DNA of 64,000 bases, taken from positions 1-64,000 of the IMG/VR virus record IMGVR_UViG_3300024354_000017; one strand, written 5' to 3'. Position 1 is the stretch's first letter. Every line of letters starts with the position of its first letter. A model generated the notes under the pieces. That model made no database searches. It was not told the DNA's origin and saw only the letters and a list, made by a program, of their open reading frames with translations. This stretch comes from a virus. This document shows, one piece after another, positions 9,005 through 17,877 of this stretch. A program made the translations under genes and the position numbers.

Positions 9005-9370
9005 ATGGCAACAAATTTACCCAGTCAAGTTGTAGAAGATAGTGCTGCCGGAACAAAACTATTTTTTGAAAGATATGGCGAAGCTCCGATGGAATTTTCG
9101 TCAATGGAAATTGACCTAGCACATTCATTTTTTCAATCTGCGGGATTTTCAAAAGATGCTGCCGATGTAGTTGCAATGACTTTGTTAAGGCAGGCCAAAA
9201 TAGATTCGATTCCTGTGGGTCAATTATTAGATACTTTAAAAAATTTTAATTATTTAGAATTAAATCAAATAGTAGGTGAAGTTTTAAACAACAATCGAGT
9301 ACCAACTTCTATACTAGGATTTAGAACAACTGACGTCAAACCTATTCAGATAAGAAACATAGCAGCATAA
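9005..9370 (+). CDS. conserved T4-like phage protein of unknown function
   Basis: A 121-residue protein with AGTKLFFERYGEAPMEFSSM, AMTLLRQAKIDSIPVGQLLD and LNNNRVPTSILGFRT. I recognise it as a family conserved next to the head completion gene in marine T4-like phages. It is mainly helical and has no catalytic motif. The stop codon shares a base with the ATG of gp4, so the pair is probably translationally coupled and expressed late, perhaps in virion assembly. Confidence 0.7.
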   Translation: MATNLPSQVVEDSAAGTKLFFERYGEAPMEFSSMEIDLAHSFFQSAGFSKDAADVVAMTLLRQAKIDSIPVGQLLDTLKNFNYLELNQIVGEVLNNNRVPTSILGFRTTDVKPIQIRNIAA

Positions 9371-9810
9371 TGGCAAAATTTGCACAGGGAAGATTTGAAA
9401 TGAAAAATCCTGACAAGTATGTTGGGAAAAAAACTCCTTTGGCACGTAGTAGTTGGGAATTTGTTTTTATGCGAATGCTTGACGAACATCCTGGCGTACA
9501 AAATTGGGCCAGTGAAAGTATACAAATACCTTATAGAGATCCCTTAACAGGAAAAAGCACAATCTATGTCCCAGACTTCTTTATTGTCTATGTTGACAAG
9601 AATGGCAGTAAACACGCCGAAGTAGTAGAAGTTAAACCTAGCAATCATACTATTTTAGAAAAAGTTGGCAAGAGCTTGTACAACCAAGAACAGTATGTTA
9701 AGAATATGGCCAAATGGGAAGCAGCAAATAAATGGTGCAAACAACAGGGTGTTAGATTTCGAGTAGTTAGTGAAAATGATATTTTTCACCAAGGCGGCAA
9801 ACGGAAATAA
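9370..9810 (+). CDS. 4: head completion protein gp4
   Basis: Acts after DNA packaging to finish the head so that it can join a tail. The 146-residue protein has the gp4 pattern LARSSWEFVFMRMLDEHPGV, then YVPDFFIVY and VVEVKP, a TnsA/nuclease-like core (D of PDF, E and K of EVK). Length is close to T4 gp4 (150). In a late gene run with the terminase genes. Confidence 0.88.
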   Translation: MAKFAQGRFEMKNPDKYVGKKTPLARSSWEFVFMRMLDEHPGVQNWASESIQIPYRDPLTGKSTIYVPDFFIVYVDKNGSKHAEVVEVKPSNHTILEKVGKSLYNQEQYVKNMAKWEAANKWCKQQGVRFRVVSENDIFHQGGKRK

Positions 9811-9817
9811 GTAAAGT

Positions 9818-10300
9818 ATGACCAAGAAACTTGAAGAACTCTTTAACTTAGATTCAGCTGAGGCTGTAAAGGCTGCTGAAGATACTACTCCTGTTCCAAC
9901 CCACGAGCAGGTTAAAAGTTTAGATGATAGTTATGCTGAAGTAGCTAAAATTACCAGCACGTTGCCGCAGATACAAGAATTAGAAAATCTAGACGAAAAC
10001 GAGCTAGATAACCTAGCTAAAAAAGCAGAGCAGGCCTACGACGATCTTATGGATTTAGGTATGAACGTAGAAGTACGTTATGCTAGTCGTATTTTTGAAG
10101 TAGCTAGTTCTATGATGGGCAACGCTATTACTGCTAAAACTAACAAAATTGAAAAGAAATTAAAAGCTGTTGACCTACAACTTAAAAAATTAAAAATTGA
10201 TAACGATGCGGGTAACGATCCAAACGATGTTATCAACGGCCAAGGGTATGTGATCACAGACCGCAATGAGCTACTGAAAAAATTAGGCGGAAAAGCATAA
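9818..10300 (+). CDS. 16: terminase small subunit gp16
   Basis: Recognises DNA for packaging and stimulates the large subunit. The 160-residue protein is almost entirely helical, with a central region (about residues 60-135, DDLMDLGMNVEVRYASRIFE, then IEKKLKAVDLQLKKLK) that matches T4 gp16 coiled-coil architecture. Location between gp4 and gp17 supports the call, although three small genes separate it from gp17. Confidence 0.78.
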   Translation: MTKKLEELFNLDSAEAVKAAEDTTPVPTHEQVKSLDDSYAEVAKITSTLPQIQELENLDENELDNLAKKAEQAYDDLMDLGMNVEVRYASRIFEVASSMMGNAITAKTNKIEKKLKAVDLQLKKLKIDNDAGNDPNDVINGQGYVITDRNELLKKLGGKA

Positions 10301-10303
10301 ATA
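10296..10303 (+). promoter_or_regulatory. late promoter box (CATAAATA), 5 nt from ATG
   Basis: CATAAATA overlaps the stop codon of gp16; five bases later comes the ATG at 10309. Confidence 0.65.
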
Positions 10304-10308
10304 CTACT

Positions 10309-10857
10309 ATGAAAACTTTTAAAGAATATCTTGCCGAAAGCAAAAAGAGCTACCCTTTTAGATTAAAGGTAGCAGGCGAATTGCCTGAAAATTTTGTTAA
10401 AGAACTCAAAGATTGCATCGGAAAAGCAAATCCAGCAATCATTGAAAAATCTAAAACACCTATTCAAGCAACTCCACTAGATTTTCCGGAACTAAGCAAT
10501 GTTGAAGTTCACACATTTGAAGTAGTATGCGAATATCCAATTACTGCTCCTGAGCTTGCAGAACACGTAAAATACTTTGTTCCAGAATCTAATTTTAGAG
10601 TCAGAAACGGTGGTGATGCAGGCGAAGTAGAACACAATACAGCGGATATGGAACCAAGTGGTGAATCAGTATTAGCAGAGCCTTACAACGATAAGGTAAA
10701 GCACAAAGACTACTTCGGCGATGATTTTAATAAAAGTTTCTTGAAAGATTTAGCAAAGGCCGCCAAGGAACGCAAAAAAGACGGTGTGCAGACAGAATAC
10801 AAGCTGCCTAAGGCCAAACAAGACAAAGCAGGCGTTAAGAGCGCCTTAGGGAGTTAA
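10309..10857 (+). CDS. conserved protein with capsid-targeting-like N-terminus
   Basis: A 182-residue protein starting MKTFKEYLAES. This resembles the T4 capsid targeting sequence at the start of internal head proteins (for example MKTYQEFIAE). The middle has two alpha-beta units (FRLKVAGELPENFVKEL and VEVHTFEVVCEYPITAPELA) that look like a small ferredoxin-like domain. The tail is charged and lysine-rich. I recognise similar proteins in marine T4-like phages without known function. It may be an internal head protein (inference). Confidence 0.65.
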   Translation: MKTFKEYLAESKKSYPFRLKVAGELPENFVKELKDCIGKANPAIIEKSKTPIQATPLDFPELSNVEVHTFEVVCEYPITAPELAEHVKYFVPESNFRVRNGGDAGEVEHNTADMEPSGESVLAEPYNDKVKHKDYFGDDFNKSFLKDLAKAAKERKKDGVQTEYKLPKAKQDKAGVKSALGS

Positions 10858-10858
10858 T

Positions 10859-11506
10859 ATGAATTTTAATGATTTAATGGCAAGAATGAGAGAGCTTGAT
10901 CAACCAGCAGTTGAGGCAGCTCCAGTTGTAACAGACGAGTGTGGAGAAATGCCTCCTAGCCCAATGGGCAATATGGGTAAACCAGATGCTCCTCCTCCAA
11001 GTATGAGCGTTAACTTAAATGCACAAGGTTTAGATAATATTGAAGAACTATTATCTTTAATCAAGGCAGTTAACCCAGGTATGGATAAGCCTGCTGCTCC
11101 AATGGGCGGTATGCCACACATTGAAATTGAACCAATGGACAAGCCAGAAGGCGGTATGCCTAAGCTAGGCGGTCTAGGCGATCTAGACAAAGGCCCATTG
11201 AAAATGCTTCCTGATATGGATGCTGACAACGATGAAAAAGTAGGCGGCGAAGAAGGTCCTGAAGAAAAAGGCGAAGAAGATAAAGAAGACGAAGCATTTG
11301 GAAATTCAGTTCCAGGTTCTGAGCCAGAAGTTAAAGATGTTAGCGCAGCTATTCCGGACGGTAATGATTTAAACAAACCTAAACAAATGGTTAAACACAG
11401 CTATCGTCAAGGCGACAATCCAATGGCCATGGAAGGCGAAGAATTACGTGCTTCTATTAGAGCAGAATTACTGCGTAGATTAGAAGAAGCTAAAGGAGCG
11501 AAATAA
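10859..11506 (+). CDS. acidic proline/methionine-rich protein, possible prohead core component
   Basis: A 215-residue protein of low complexity. The first third is rich in proline, methionine and glycine, the middle (about residues 120-150) is a run of glutamate and lysine, and the end (ASIRAELLRRLEEAKGAK) is a charged helix. Acidic, disordered proteins with a terminal helix occur among T4-type prohead core proteins, and the gene lies among packaging genes. The role is an inference. Its end overlaps the start of the next gene. Confidence 0.6.
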   Translation: MNFNDLMARMRELDQPAVEAAPVVTDECGEMPPSPMGNMGKPDAPPPSMSVNLNAQGLDNIEELLSLIKAVNPGMDKPAAPMGGMPHIEIEPMDKPEGGMPKLGGLGDLDKGPLKMLPDMDADNDEKVGGEEGPEEKGEEDKEDEAFGNSVPGSEPEVKDVSAAIPDGNDLNKPKQMVKHSYRQGDNPMAMEGEELRASIRAELLRRLEEAKGAK

Positions 11507-11955
11507 TGGCAGATTTATACGGCGACGCATTAGGTGGCGGTTTAACAGGTAACGTCGACAGTAATGCAAGAAAATTATTAGGTGACGGCGCATCAGGCGT
11601 TGGACCATATACTAGTTTTGGTACTCCAAAATTACAAGCAATTAAAGTTGTTTCTGCAACAATTGACTTTACAACAACTCCCGCAGCAGCTAACAGTAAT
11701 TTAGCTAAAGCAGTTTTTGCCCTACAGTCTTTATCTGAAATTTATTATGTTGGTAAACCAACAGCATCTGGTGCTAACCAATTTGTTGCATTAGTTAATA
11801 TTAACAAAACAGATGCAGGAAATGGATATGCAGCATCGGGAAGCGCAGACGGTTCTTACGAAAACCTAGAAGATGTCATCGGTGCAGCGTTAGGTGTTGC
11901 CGAAAACGACATCACAATTACAGACGTAGCGTTAACTGGTTTAACATTCGCTTAA
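11506..11955 (+). CDS. unknown late protein, probable virion component
   Basis: A 149-residue protein rich in alanine, glycine and threonine. It has alternating strands (LQAIKVVSATIDFTTTPAA, SLSEIYYVGKP, QFVALVNINKT) and no charged catalytic motif. The composition is typical of a virion surface or decoration protein, but I do not recognise the family. One-base overlap with the gene before it and a strong terminator after it place it at the end of a late unit. Confidence 0.55.
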   Translation: MADLYGDALGGGLTGNVDSNARKLLGDGASGVGPYTSFGTPKLQAIKVVSATIDFTTTPAAANSNLAKAVFALQSLSEIYYVGKPTASGANQFVALVNINKTDAGNGYAASGSADGSYENLEDVIGAALGVAENDITITDVALTGLTFA

Positions 11956-11970
11956 TTGTATAAACACTCA

Positions 11971-11997
11971 AATAGGGCCTCCGGGCCCTATTTTTTT
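11971..11997 (+). terminator. factor-independent terminator before gp17
   Basis: ATAGGGCC pairs with GGCCCTAT across a 4-base loop, followed by seven T. Confidence 0.9.
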
Positions 11998-11998
11998 C

Positions 11999-12006
11999 AT
12001 TAAATA
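11999..12006 (+). promoter_or_regulatory. late-type box (ATTAAATA), 5 nt from gp17 ATG
   Basis: ATTAAATA then five bases then ATG. The second base pair deviates from NATAAATA, but the spacing is that of the other late boxes. Confidence 0.5.
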
Positions 12007-12011
12007 ATAGT

Positions 12012-13598
12012 ATGGCAAAATCATTAGACGGTAATTTAGTTAAGAAAGCTCACGCTCAAACCAGGTATACACTTGAGGAAGTAGAACATCTTGAAAAGTG
12101 TATGGATCCTGTAAACGGGCCGTTGTACTTTGCTAGAAACTTTATTAAAATTCAACACCCGGTTAGAGGTAGCATACCTTTTGAACCTTATGAATATCAG
12201 GTTAGACTAATACAGGCCTATCACGAAAACAAGCAATGTATTGCAATGTTACCGCGTCAGATGGGTAAAACAACCTGTGCAGTTGCTTACCTGCTGTGGT
12301 ACACAATGTTTGTTCCAGACTGCCAAGTTCTTATTGCCGCACACAAATATGAAGGTGCTAAAGACATTATGGATCGTTACCGTTTTGGTTACGAAAACTT
12401 ACCTGACTTTATTCGTGCTGGTGTTTATTCATACAATAGAAACACAATCGAATACGATAACGGAGCACGTATTCAAGCTACCACAACAACAGAAAACACC
12501 GGTCGTGGTAAGTCTTTATCATTAATATACTGTGACGAGTTTGCATTTGTTCAACCACCTGAAAAGGCCAAAGAGTTTTGGACTGCCCTATCTCCTACAT
12601 TGGCTACAGGTGGTAAAGCACTGATTACATCAACACCAAACTCGGACGAAGATCAGTTTGCTCTTATCTGGACTGAAGCTAATAAACGTTTTGACGAGTA
12701 CGGCAACGAGACAAAATTAGGACCTAACGGATTCTTTCCATTCTTTGCTCACTGGCGTGAAAACCCGTTACGCGACGATGCCTGGGCCTCTGTCGAACGT
12801 GCTAAAATTGGTGAAGAACGTTTCCGCCGAGAGTTTGAATGTGAGTTCTTGATCTTCGACGAAACACTAATCAATTCAGTTAAACTTGCAGCATTAGAGG
12901 GAATTGATCCAACTATGACCATGGGTCAAACACGTTGGTATAAAGATATAGATTCTAGATGCACATATCTTGTTGCTCTAGATCCTAGTCTAGGTACAGG
13001 CGGTGACTACGGTGCTATACAGGTTTTTGAAATGCCCTCAATGACTCAGGTAGCGGAATGGCATCATAATACTACTCCAGTACAGCAACAGGTCAAACAT
13101 ATGCGTGAAATATTGAAATACATTCAATCACGCGGAGAAGAAAAAGGCGGTGTTCCGCAAATTTATTATTCTGTTGAAAATAATTCTCTAGGTGAAGCCG
13201 CTCTTATTGTTATTAACGACATAGGAGAAGAAAACTTTCCTGGTTTATTCTTAAGTGAGCCTATACGTAAAGGACACGTTCGTAAATTCCGTAAAGGATT
13301 TAATACTACACATCGCAGTAAAGTTACTGCTTGTTCTCAGTTTAAAAATTTACTAGAAACTAATAAGATGACAATTACATCTAAACCGCTGATTTCTGAG
13401 TTAAAAACGTATGTTGCCAGCGGACTTGGTTTTAAGGCCAAAACAGGAGAACACGACGACCTAGTGAGCTCTACGTTACTGATCATACGTATGGCAGACG
13501 TACTAGCAGATTGGGATCCTACAGTTTACGAAAAAATGACTGAAAAAATTACAGAGGAATCTATGCCGCTGCCTATCTTTGTAAGCAGCGGGTTTTGA
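12012..13598 (+). CDS. 17: terminase large subunit gp17
   Basis: The packaging motor ATPase and headful nuclease. Walker A is PRQMGKT (about residues 81-87) and Walker B with catalytic glutamate is LIYCDEF (about 171-177). The RNase H-like nuclease domain begins near LVALDPSLGTGGDY (about residue 320). STPNSDEDQF matches the coupling motif. At 528 residues it is shorter than T4 gp17 (610), typical of marine relatives. A late box for the next gene is built into its last codons. Confidence 0.95.
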   Translation: MAKSLDGNLVKKAHAQTRYTLEEVEHLEKCMDPVNGPLYFARNFIKIQHPVRGSIPFEPYEYQVRLIQAYHENKQCIAMLPRQMGKTTCAVAYLLWYTMFVPDCQVLIAAHKYEGAKDIMDRYRFGYENLPDFIRAGVYSYNRNTIEYDNGARIQATTTTENTGRGKSLSLIYCDEFAFVQPPEKAKEFWTALSPTLATGGKALITSTPNSDEDQFALIWTEANKRFDEYGNETKLGPNGFFPFFAHWRENPLRDDAWASVERAKIGEERFRREFECEFLIFDETLINSVKLAALEGIDPTMTMGQTRWYKDIDSRCTYLVALDPSLGTGGDYGAIQVFEMPSMTQVAEWHHNTTPVQQQVKHMREILKYIQSRGEEKGGVPQIYYSVENNSLGEAALIVINDIGEENFPGLFLSEPIRKGHVRKFRKGFNTTHRSKVTACSQFKNLLETNKMTITSKPLISELKTYVASGLGFKAKTGEHDDLVSSTLLIIRMADVLADWDPTVYEKMTEKITEESMPLPIFVSSGF

Positions 13599-13604
13599 TA
13601 AATA
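13597..13604 (+). promoter_or_regulatory. late promoter box (GATAAATA), 5 nt from ATG
   Basis: GATAAATA overlaps the TGA of gp17; after five bases comes the ATG at 13610. Confidence 0.65.
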
Positions 13605-13609
13605 TAACT

Positions 13610-15364
13610 ATGGACGCAAGAAACAATATCGCTACAGATTTATTCTATAAAATTAGAAGCCGTTTTAAGAACCTAAAATTAGGTGCTGAAACAGGCCAAA
13701 TTACCATCAATCCTGAAGAAGCTAGATTCTTTGATTTTGATTATATGGAAGGTCAAACACCGATGGGTCACGTTAGTGTTAGCCTAGCAGAACCAAATTC
13801 TATGAAGGTATACTTCAGTCACGGAATTGCCGAAGGTATGGATGATCATCAGAAAGGTAATTGGTATAAGTTTTTGCGAGAATTACGTGAATTTGCTAAA
13901 CGCAGACTATTAGCATTTGACACAAGAGATATTGCTAAGGATAATTTAGATCGTAGAGATTATGAATTTTTAGCTGCAAATGCGCAACCTAAGCAAACAC
14001 AACCAAACACAATACAGAAACCAGTCGGAGAAAGCATTATGGCAGAAAGCTCAATGTACGGTAGCAGATTAATGAGTTACCAGAATTTAATGGATACTAA
14101 ATTGATTATCAAACATAGTCAAGCAGTAATGGATGATCAACAACCTGGCGCACGAACAAGACACATTGCAGCACTTTTTGTAGAAAATCAAGACGGTGAA
14201 AGATTTAAATATCCTTTCATCCACCTAGCTGGTGCTCGTGCTATGCAACGCCACGTGGCCAACGGTGGTGTACCCTATGACGACATTGGTAAAAGTATTA
14301 TTCAAATGAGTGAAGAAATTGCTCAATTAAAGAGCTTTGGTGGTTATGTTGTTCGTAACGATCTAATGAATTCAGAAACAAATTCAGTGGTTGAACGTTC
14401 TACACAATACCTAAATAGCCTACGCGAGCAAATTAAGGCCCTAGCAAAACAAAGTCACTACGAAGCATATAGAGAAAATTTCCAGGCATATGACAGCGAA
14501 GAAGTACCGCAGGATGTAGTTGAAGATTTCAAAGAAAAATTTACAGTACGATCATTTAAAGAAGACATTGCATCAGTATTTCCGGTCTTATATAGACTAA
14601 TGAAAGAAGGAAACACTATAGGCTACGACGACATAGTCGCTTTAACACAAGAAGATATGCAAGAAGACATCGAAGTTGAGCAGACACAAGATGATCCATT
14701 TGCCAAGTTTGAAAACTGGGTAATGGGTCTTGGAGAAGAGTCTGCTATAACTTCTGAAGATCCAGAAGAACAACAATCAGCCTTACAAAAATTACAAGAA
14801 TTAGTTGGACAAGAATTTCCTGCAGGTACAGATGGCACAAACGCAATTGAAAGTTTAAAAGGCCTAATTGAAGATCCAGAATTATACAAACGAATTAAGG
14901 CAACAGCGGCGGAAGATGCAAATGCAGACGTCCGCCCTCAAATCCAAGGTTGGTTAGAATTAAATGCACCAGAGGCACTAGAGTCATTAGACTTTGGCGA
15001 TATGGGAGCAGCCGCAGCTGAAGAACCAGCAGCAGCAGAAGTTCCTGCAGAAGAACCGGCAGAAGTTCCAGCAGCAGCACCTGCAGAAGAACCACAAATG
15101 GCCAGCGATGATCCAGAAGAAAGACACGAGGGCAAGATGGGCGTTAAAGAATTAGCTGAATTCATTCATTCATTTTACGACCAAGAATCAGGTACATTCC
15201 CCAAAGGCCCAGAAGGTGTTTGCACAATGGTAGGCAAGAAGTTTGGTGAGCAGGCAGAGCAGGTTGCTCGCAAATTTGTTGAAAGAATGGCTCCTGAGCA
15301 GACTACAGAACAAAATCCTGAATTGGCTGAACTAGCAAGAGTCAGAGAACTAGCAGGCCTGTAA
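13610..15364 (+). CDS. large conserved T4-like phage protein of unknown function
   Basis: A 584-residue protein. I chose the ATG behind the late box over an in-frame TTG at 13595 that would overlap gp17. The first 400 residues are structured: TDLFYKIRSRFKNLKLG, then RARTRHIAALFVENQDGERF-like strands near residue 180 and a helical region. From about 470 it has an alanine/glutamate/proline linker (EEPAAAEVPAEEPAEVPAAA) and then a conserved C-terminal helical domain. I recognise homologues in marine T4-like phages but no function. It is probably made late and may be an internal or scaffold protein (inference). Confidence 0.65.
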   Translation: MDARNNIATDLFYKIRSRFKNLKLGAETGQITINPEEARFFDFDYMEGQTPMGHVSVSLAEPNSMKVYFSHGIAEGMDDHQKGNWYKFLRELREFAKRRLLAFDTRDIAKDNLDRRDYEFLAANAQPKQTQPNTIQKPVGESIMAESSMYGSRLMSYQNLMDTKLIIKHSQAVMDDQQPGARTRHIAALFVENQDGERFKYPFIHLAGARAMQRHVANGGVPYDDIGKSIIQMSEEIAQLKSFGGYVVRNDLMNSETNSVVERSTQYLNSLREQIKALAKQSHYEAYRENFQAYDSEEVPQDVVEDFKEKFTVRSFKEDIASVFPVLYRLMKEGNTIGYDDIVALTQEDMQEDIEVEQTQDDPFAKFENWVMGLGEESAITSEDPEEQQSALQKLQELVGQEFPAGTDGTNAIESLKGLIEDPELYKRIKATAAEDANADVRPQIQGWLELNAPEALESLDFGDMGAAAAEEPAAAEVPAEEPAEVPAAAPAEEPQMASDDPEERHEGKMGVKELAEFIHSFYDQESGTFPKGPEGVCTMVGKKFGEQAEQVARKFVERMAPEQTTEQNPELAELARVRELAGL

Positions 15365-15378
15365 TAGAAGGATAATCA

Positions 15379-16794
15379 ATGAACGGTATTTTAGGAACTT
15401 GGACCTTACTTCCAAATATTAATCAGGCAATTTACACAAATGCCTACGATACTCCTAGTGTCGTTATTATCAATTTGTGTAATAGAGGAAGCACCATAGC
15501 CAACGTAAGAGTTGCTATTAGCACAAGTGCAACCTCACCAGCCGCCGGTGAATTTATTGTTTATGACCAACCAATAGATCCAAAAACTACTTTAGAAAAA
15601 CAAAGTATAATGGTATCACCTGGCAAAAGCGTGGTCGTTAGATCGTCATCTAGTGATGTAAATGCTGTTATCTATGGAGTTACAAATAGAACCACTGCAC
15701 CCCCAGGGATAGCAACAAACTACGGAACTGCACCTATGTGGGTAACGAACCCTACATTGCCTACATTTTATGCAGCGGATTCTTCTACGTCTATTCAATT
15801 AAGTGCTACTGACAGCGAAGGAGAAGCAGTTACTTATGCAGTGACTTCTGGATCTTTGCCAACAGGAACTAGTTTATCGTCATCTGGATTAATCACAGGC
15901 ACACCAACGGCCACAGGATATTCTTTTGGATTACCAGATACAAATAGTACTGTTCAGATAACTGCAACTGATTCTAGAAGCAACGGAACTCCTCAAACTT
16001 TTAATATTGTTAAACGTTGGGCAGACGGTTCATCACAGGCGCTGGCAGCAACCAACGCACAAACAATTTATAATCTTAGTGCTACTTATCAAGGTGCTGG
16101 TGCATCTAATTGGTACTGGATTAAAGGCAACACCACAGATACTAGCCAGGCAAGAAGAATGTACTGTAGTATGAACGGTGCAGGCTATATGCTTTGGTAT
16201 CATTACAGAGATCCTATGAGTGGTAGCTTAACCATTTCAGATCCAGGCAACTCTGGTACAACCTATACATTAACCAGCACAACAGCTATGTTTATGTATG
16301 CATTACCGGCTGCGATTGTTAATAACGTAACGTACCTATATTTAAATTCAGATAATGATGCTAGCTATACAACTCCAGCATTTGCTAATTTTAAATATGC
16401 AGTTGGATTAAATTCTGAATTACGAGCATGGTTAAGAGCAACCAAAGATCGAGGTAATTATTGGGGAGTTGATCTCAACCTTGTAAACAATATACGTACT
16501 CAAAATGATGTAAACTATCCAAACTATAGATTCGGTACACTAATTGGCGAAATGCAGTACGGACACAATAACGGTGGCTCAGACGAAGTAGACGGATACA
16601 CATTTAGAAATAGTTATAATACCGGAGGATTTAAGTGGACATCTTCTAGCGATATTTGGAACTACGCTGGATGGGGACCAATCGATGCTTCAAGCCCAAC
16701 TAGCGTAAACACAGGTTGGGGTTCTACAGGTCTTGACGAAGGTACATGGGGCGGTACTAACCGACAATATCACTTATATGCCTGGATAAAATAA
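15379..16794 (+). CDS. putative virion adhesin with Ig-like domain
   Basis: A 471-residue protein. Residues 1-110 form a beta-rich N-terminal domain (VIINLCNRGSTIANVRVAIS). Next comes a putative Ig/cadherin-like domain of the He_PIG type (YAVTSGSLPTGTSLSSSGLI followed by GTPTATG, near 155-180). The C-terminal about 260 residues are rich in tyrosine, tryptophan, glycine and asparagine. Such modular proteins are tail-fibre or host-recognition adhesins. AGAAGGA precedes the ATG. It ends the structural block and is followed by a terminator. Assignment to receptor binding is an inference. Confidence 0.6.
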   Translation: MNGILGTWTLLPNINQAIYTNAYDTPSVVIINLCNRGSTIANVRVAISTSATSPAAGEFIVYDQPIDPKTTLEKQSIMVSPGKSVVVRSSSSDVNAVIYGVTNRTTAPPGIATNYGTAPMWVTNPTLPTFYAADSSTSIQLSATDSEGEAVTYAVTSGSLPTGTSLSSSGLITGTPTATGYSFGLPDTNSTVQITATDSRSNGTPQTFNIVKRWADGSSQALAATNAQTIYNLSATYQGAGASNWYWIKGNTTDTSQARRMYCSMNGAGYMLWYHYRDPMSGSLTISDPGNSGTTYTLTSTTAMFMYALPAAIVNNVTYLYLNSDNDASYTTPAFANFKYAVGLNSELRAWLRATKDRGNYWGVDLNLVNNIRTQNDVNYPNYRFGTLIGEMQYGHNNGGSDEVDGYTFRNSYNTGGFKWTSSSDIWNYAGWGPIDASSPTSVNTGWGSTGLDEGTWGGTNRQYHLYAWIK

Positions 16795-16800
16795 TAATTC

Positions 16801-16829
16801 AAAAAAGGCTCTTAGGAGCCTTTTTTTTT
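16801..16829 (+). terminator. factor-independent terminator after adhesin gene
   Basis: GGCTC and GAGCC stem extended by A-T pairs, ending in nine T. Confidence 0.9.
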
Positions 16830-16924
16830 GGATAAAATATTTGTCAACTTTTTTGTATGCTAGAACGTTAATATAATACACAGGGAAGGTTTTTCTGTGT
16901 TTAACCTAAAAAAAGGAAATTACT

Positions 16925-17098
16925 ATGAAACTAGTAGCAACTTTAGTAGCATCATTATTTGCAGTATCCGCTTTCGCTGCTGATGCACCTAAGAAAGAAG
17001 AAAAGAAAGCAGAAGCCAAACCAGCTGCATCTGCGCCAGCACCTGCTGCTAAGGAAGCTCCAAAAGCTCCTGCTAAGAAAGAAGAAGCTAAGAAGTAA
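16925..17098 (+). CDS. small exported Ala/Lys/Pro/Glu-rich protein
   Basis: A 57-residue protein. MKLVATLVASLFAVSAFA is a textbook Sec signal peptide with cleavage after AFA. The mature 39 residues consist almost only of A, K, E and P (ADAPKKEEKKAEAKPAASAP), with no fold. Very similar small exported proteins occur in Betaproteobacteria, so host origin is likely (inference from memory). AAAGGAAA lies upstream, and the leader can form a CACAG/CTGTG hairpin. Function unknown; possible periplasmic buffer or envelope protein. Confidence 0.75.
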   Translation: MKLVATLVASLFAVSAFAADAPKKEEKKAEAKPAASAPAPAAKEAPKAPAKKEEAKK

Positions 17099-17106
17099 TT
17101 TTAATT

Positions 17107-17137
17107 GCCCCTTGTCAACGAAAGTTGGCACTGGGGC
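17107..17137 (+). other. RNA hairpin with GAAA tetraloop
   Basis: Outer stem GCCCC/GGGGC and inner stem TGTCAAC/GTTGGCA, closed by a GNRA loop (GAAA). No U-run follows. It lies between two genes for exported proteins and may be a processing or stability element; a TATAAT-like box follows at 17143. Confidence 0.5.
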
Positions 17138-17163
17138 GTTATTATAATATCAAGGAGGGTTTT

Positions 17164-17460
17164 ATGAAAAAACTCTTAATTGCAGGTTTAATTGGTTTAT
17201 CTGCTTTTGGTGCGCAAGCAGGTCCATACCACGGACATCATGGTGGACACCATATGCATCATAGGGGTAGTTGGAATTGGGTAGTTCCAGCTGTTGTTGG
17301 AGGTGCTGTAGTATATGCCGCAACTCGCCCTGTAGTTGTTCAACAACCGCCAACGGTTATTCAACAACCGCCCGTTTATACGCAACAACAAGTATGTGGT
17401 CCTTGGACTGAAATACGCAATCCAGACGGTAGCGTGACAATTACAAGGACTTGTCAATAA
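17164..17460 (+). CDS. small exported histidine-rich protein
   Basis: A 98-residue protein. MKKLLIAGLIGLSAFGAQA is a Sec signal peptide. The mature start GPYHGHHGGHHMHHRGSWNW carries nine histidines and could bind metal. A hydrophobic glycine-containing segment (VVPAVVGGAVVYAAT) follows, then proline/glutamine repeats and a C-terminal domain with two cysteines (CGPWTEIRNPDGSVTITRTC). The ATG is fixed by AAGGAGGG. It resembles host periplasmic proteins of Betaproteobacteria. Function unknown; envelope localisation is likely. Confidence 0.75.
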   Translation: MKKLLIAGLIGLSAFGAQAGPYHGHHGGHHMHHRGSWNWVVPAVVGGAVVYAATRPVVVQQPPTVIQQPPVYTQQQVCGPWTEIRNPDGSVTITRTCQ

Positions 17461-17478
17461 TGTTAATGAGGACTAGAA

Positions 17479-17877
17479 ATGAAAAGGTTAGCAGTGATTC
17501 TTACTGCGATGATTACAATTGGGATAAGCCAAGTAAGTATGGCTCAGAAAAACCTCTTTGGGAATCATACCATTACAGAATCGTCAGCGAAGACTGCGAC
17601 CAAAAAAGGACCAGTCCTTGTAAAATCCCTAAGATTACCCAAGAATAAAATTTTTACAGGTAATCCTCATAAAATTACTTTATTTGCAGACGATAAAGAA
17701 TATGATATTATAGAAGTTGACGATATTATTACATCTTATCGTCGACGCGATCTTCAAAGAATTCAAACAGACCCAACACCAGATGATCCGGACGGGTTAA
17801 TTACTGAAGAAATACGGTGGAAACTATTTTTAGCAAGAACAGCGGCTATGATTCGTTATCACCAAATCCACTCATAG
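17479..17877 (+). CDS. exported protein of unknown function
   Basis: A 132-residue protein. MKRLAVILTAMITIGISQVSMA is a signal peptide with cleavage probably after SMA. The mature part includes ITLFADDKEYDIIEVDDIIT and a charged C-terminal helix. I do not recognise the family. It is third in a row of exported proteins and ends inside its terminator hairpin, so the three form one unit. Confidence 0.65.
   Translation: MKRLAVILTAMITIGISQVSMAQKNLFGNHTITESSAKTATKKGPVLVKSLRLPKNKIFTGNPHKITLFADDKEYDIIEVDDIITSYRRRDLQRIQTDPTPDDPDGLITEEIRWKLFLARTAAMIRYHQIHS

Noticed and set aside
10900-11376. Long minus-strand open frame, 158 residues, opposite the acidic late gene
   Set aside because: It mirrors the biased codons of the + strand gene (serine- and proline-rich shadow), has no ribosome site and no family resemblance.
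13595-13609. TTG start giving five more residues on the 13610 gene
   Set aside because: It would start inside gp17 and before the late promoter box; the ATG behind the box fits the pattern of other late genes.
17120-17148. Second sigma70 promoter before the histidine-rich exported protein
   Set aside because: A TATAAT box exists, but no -35 box stands at 16-18 bases; only TTGGCA at 12 bases.
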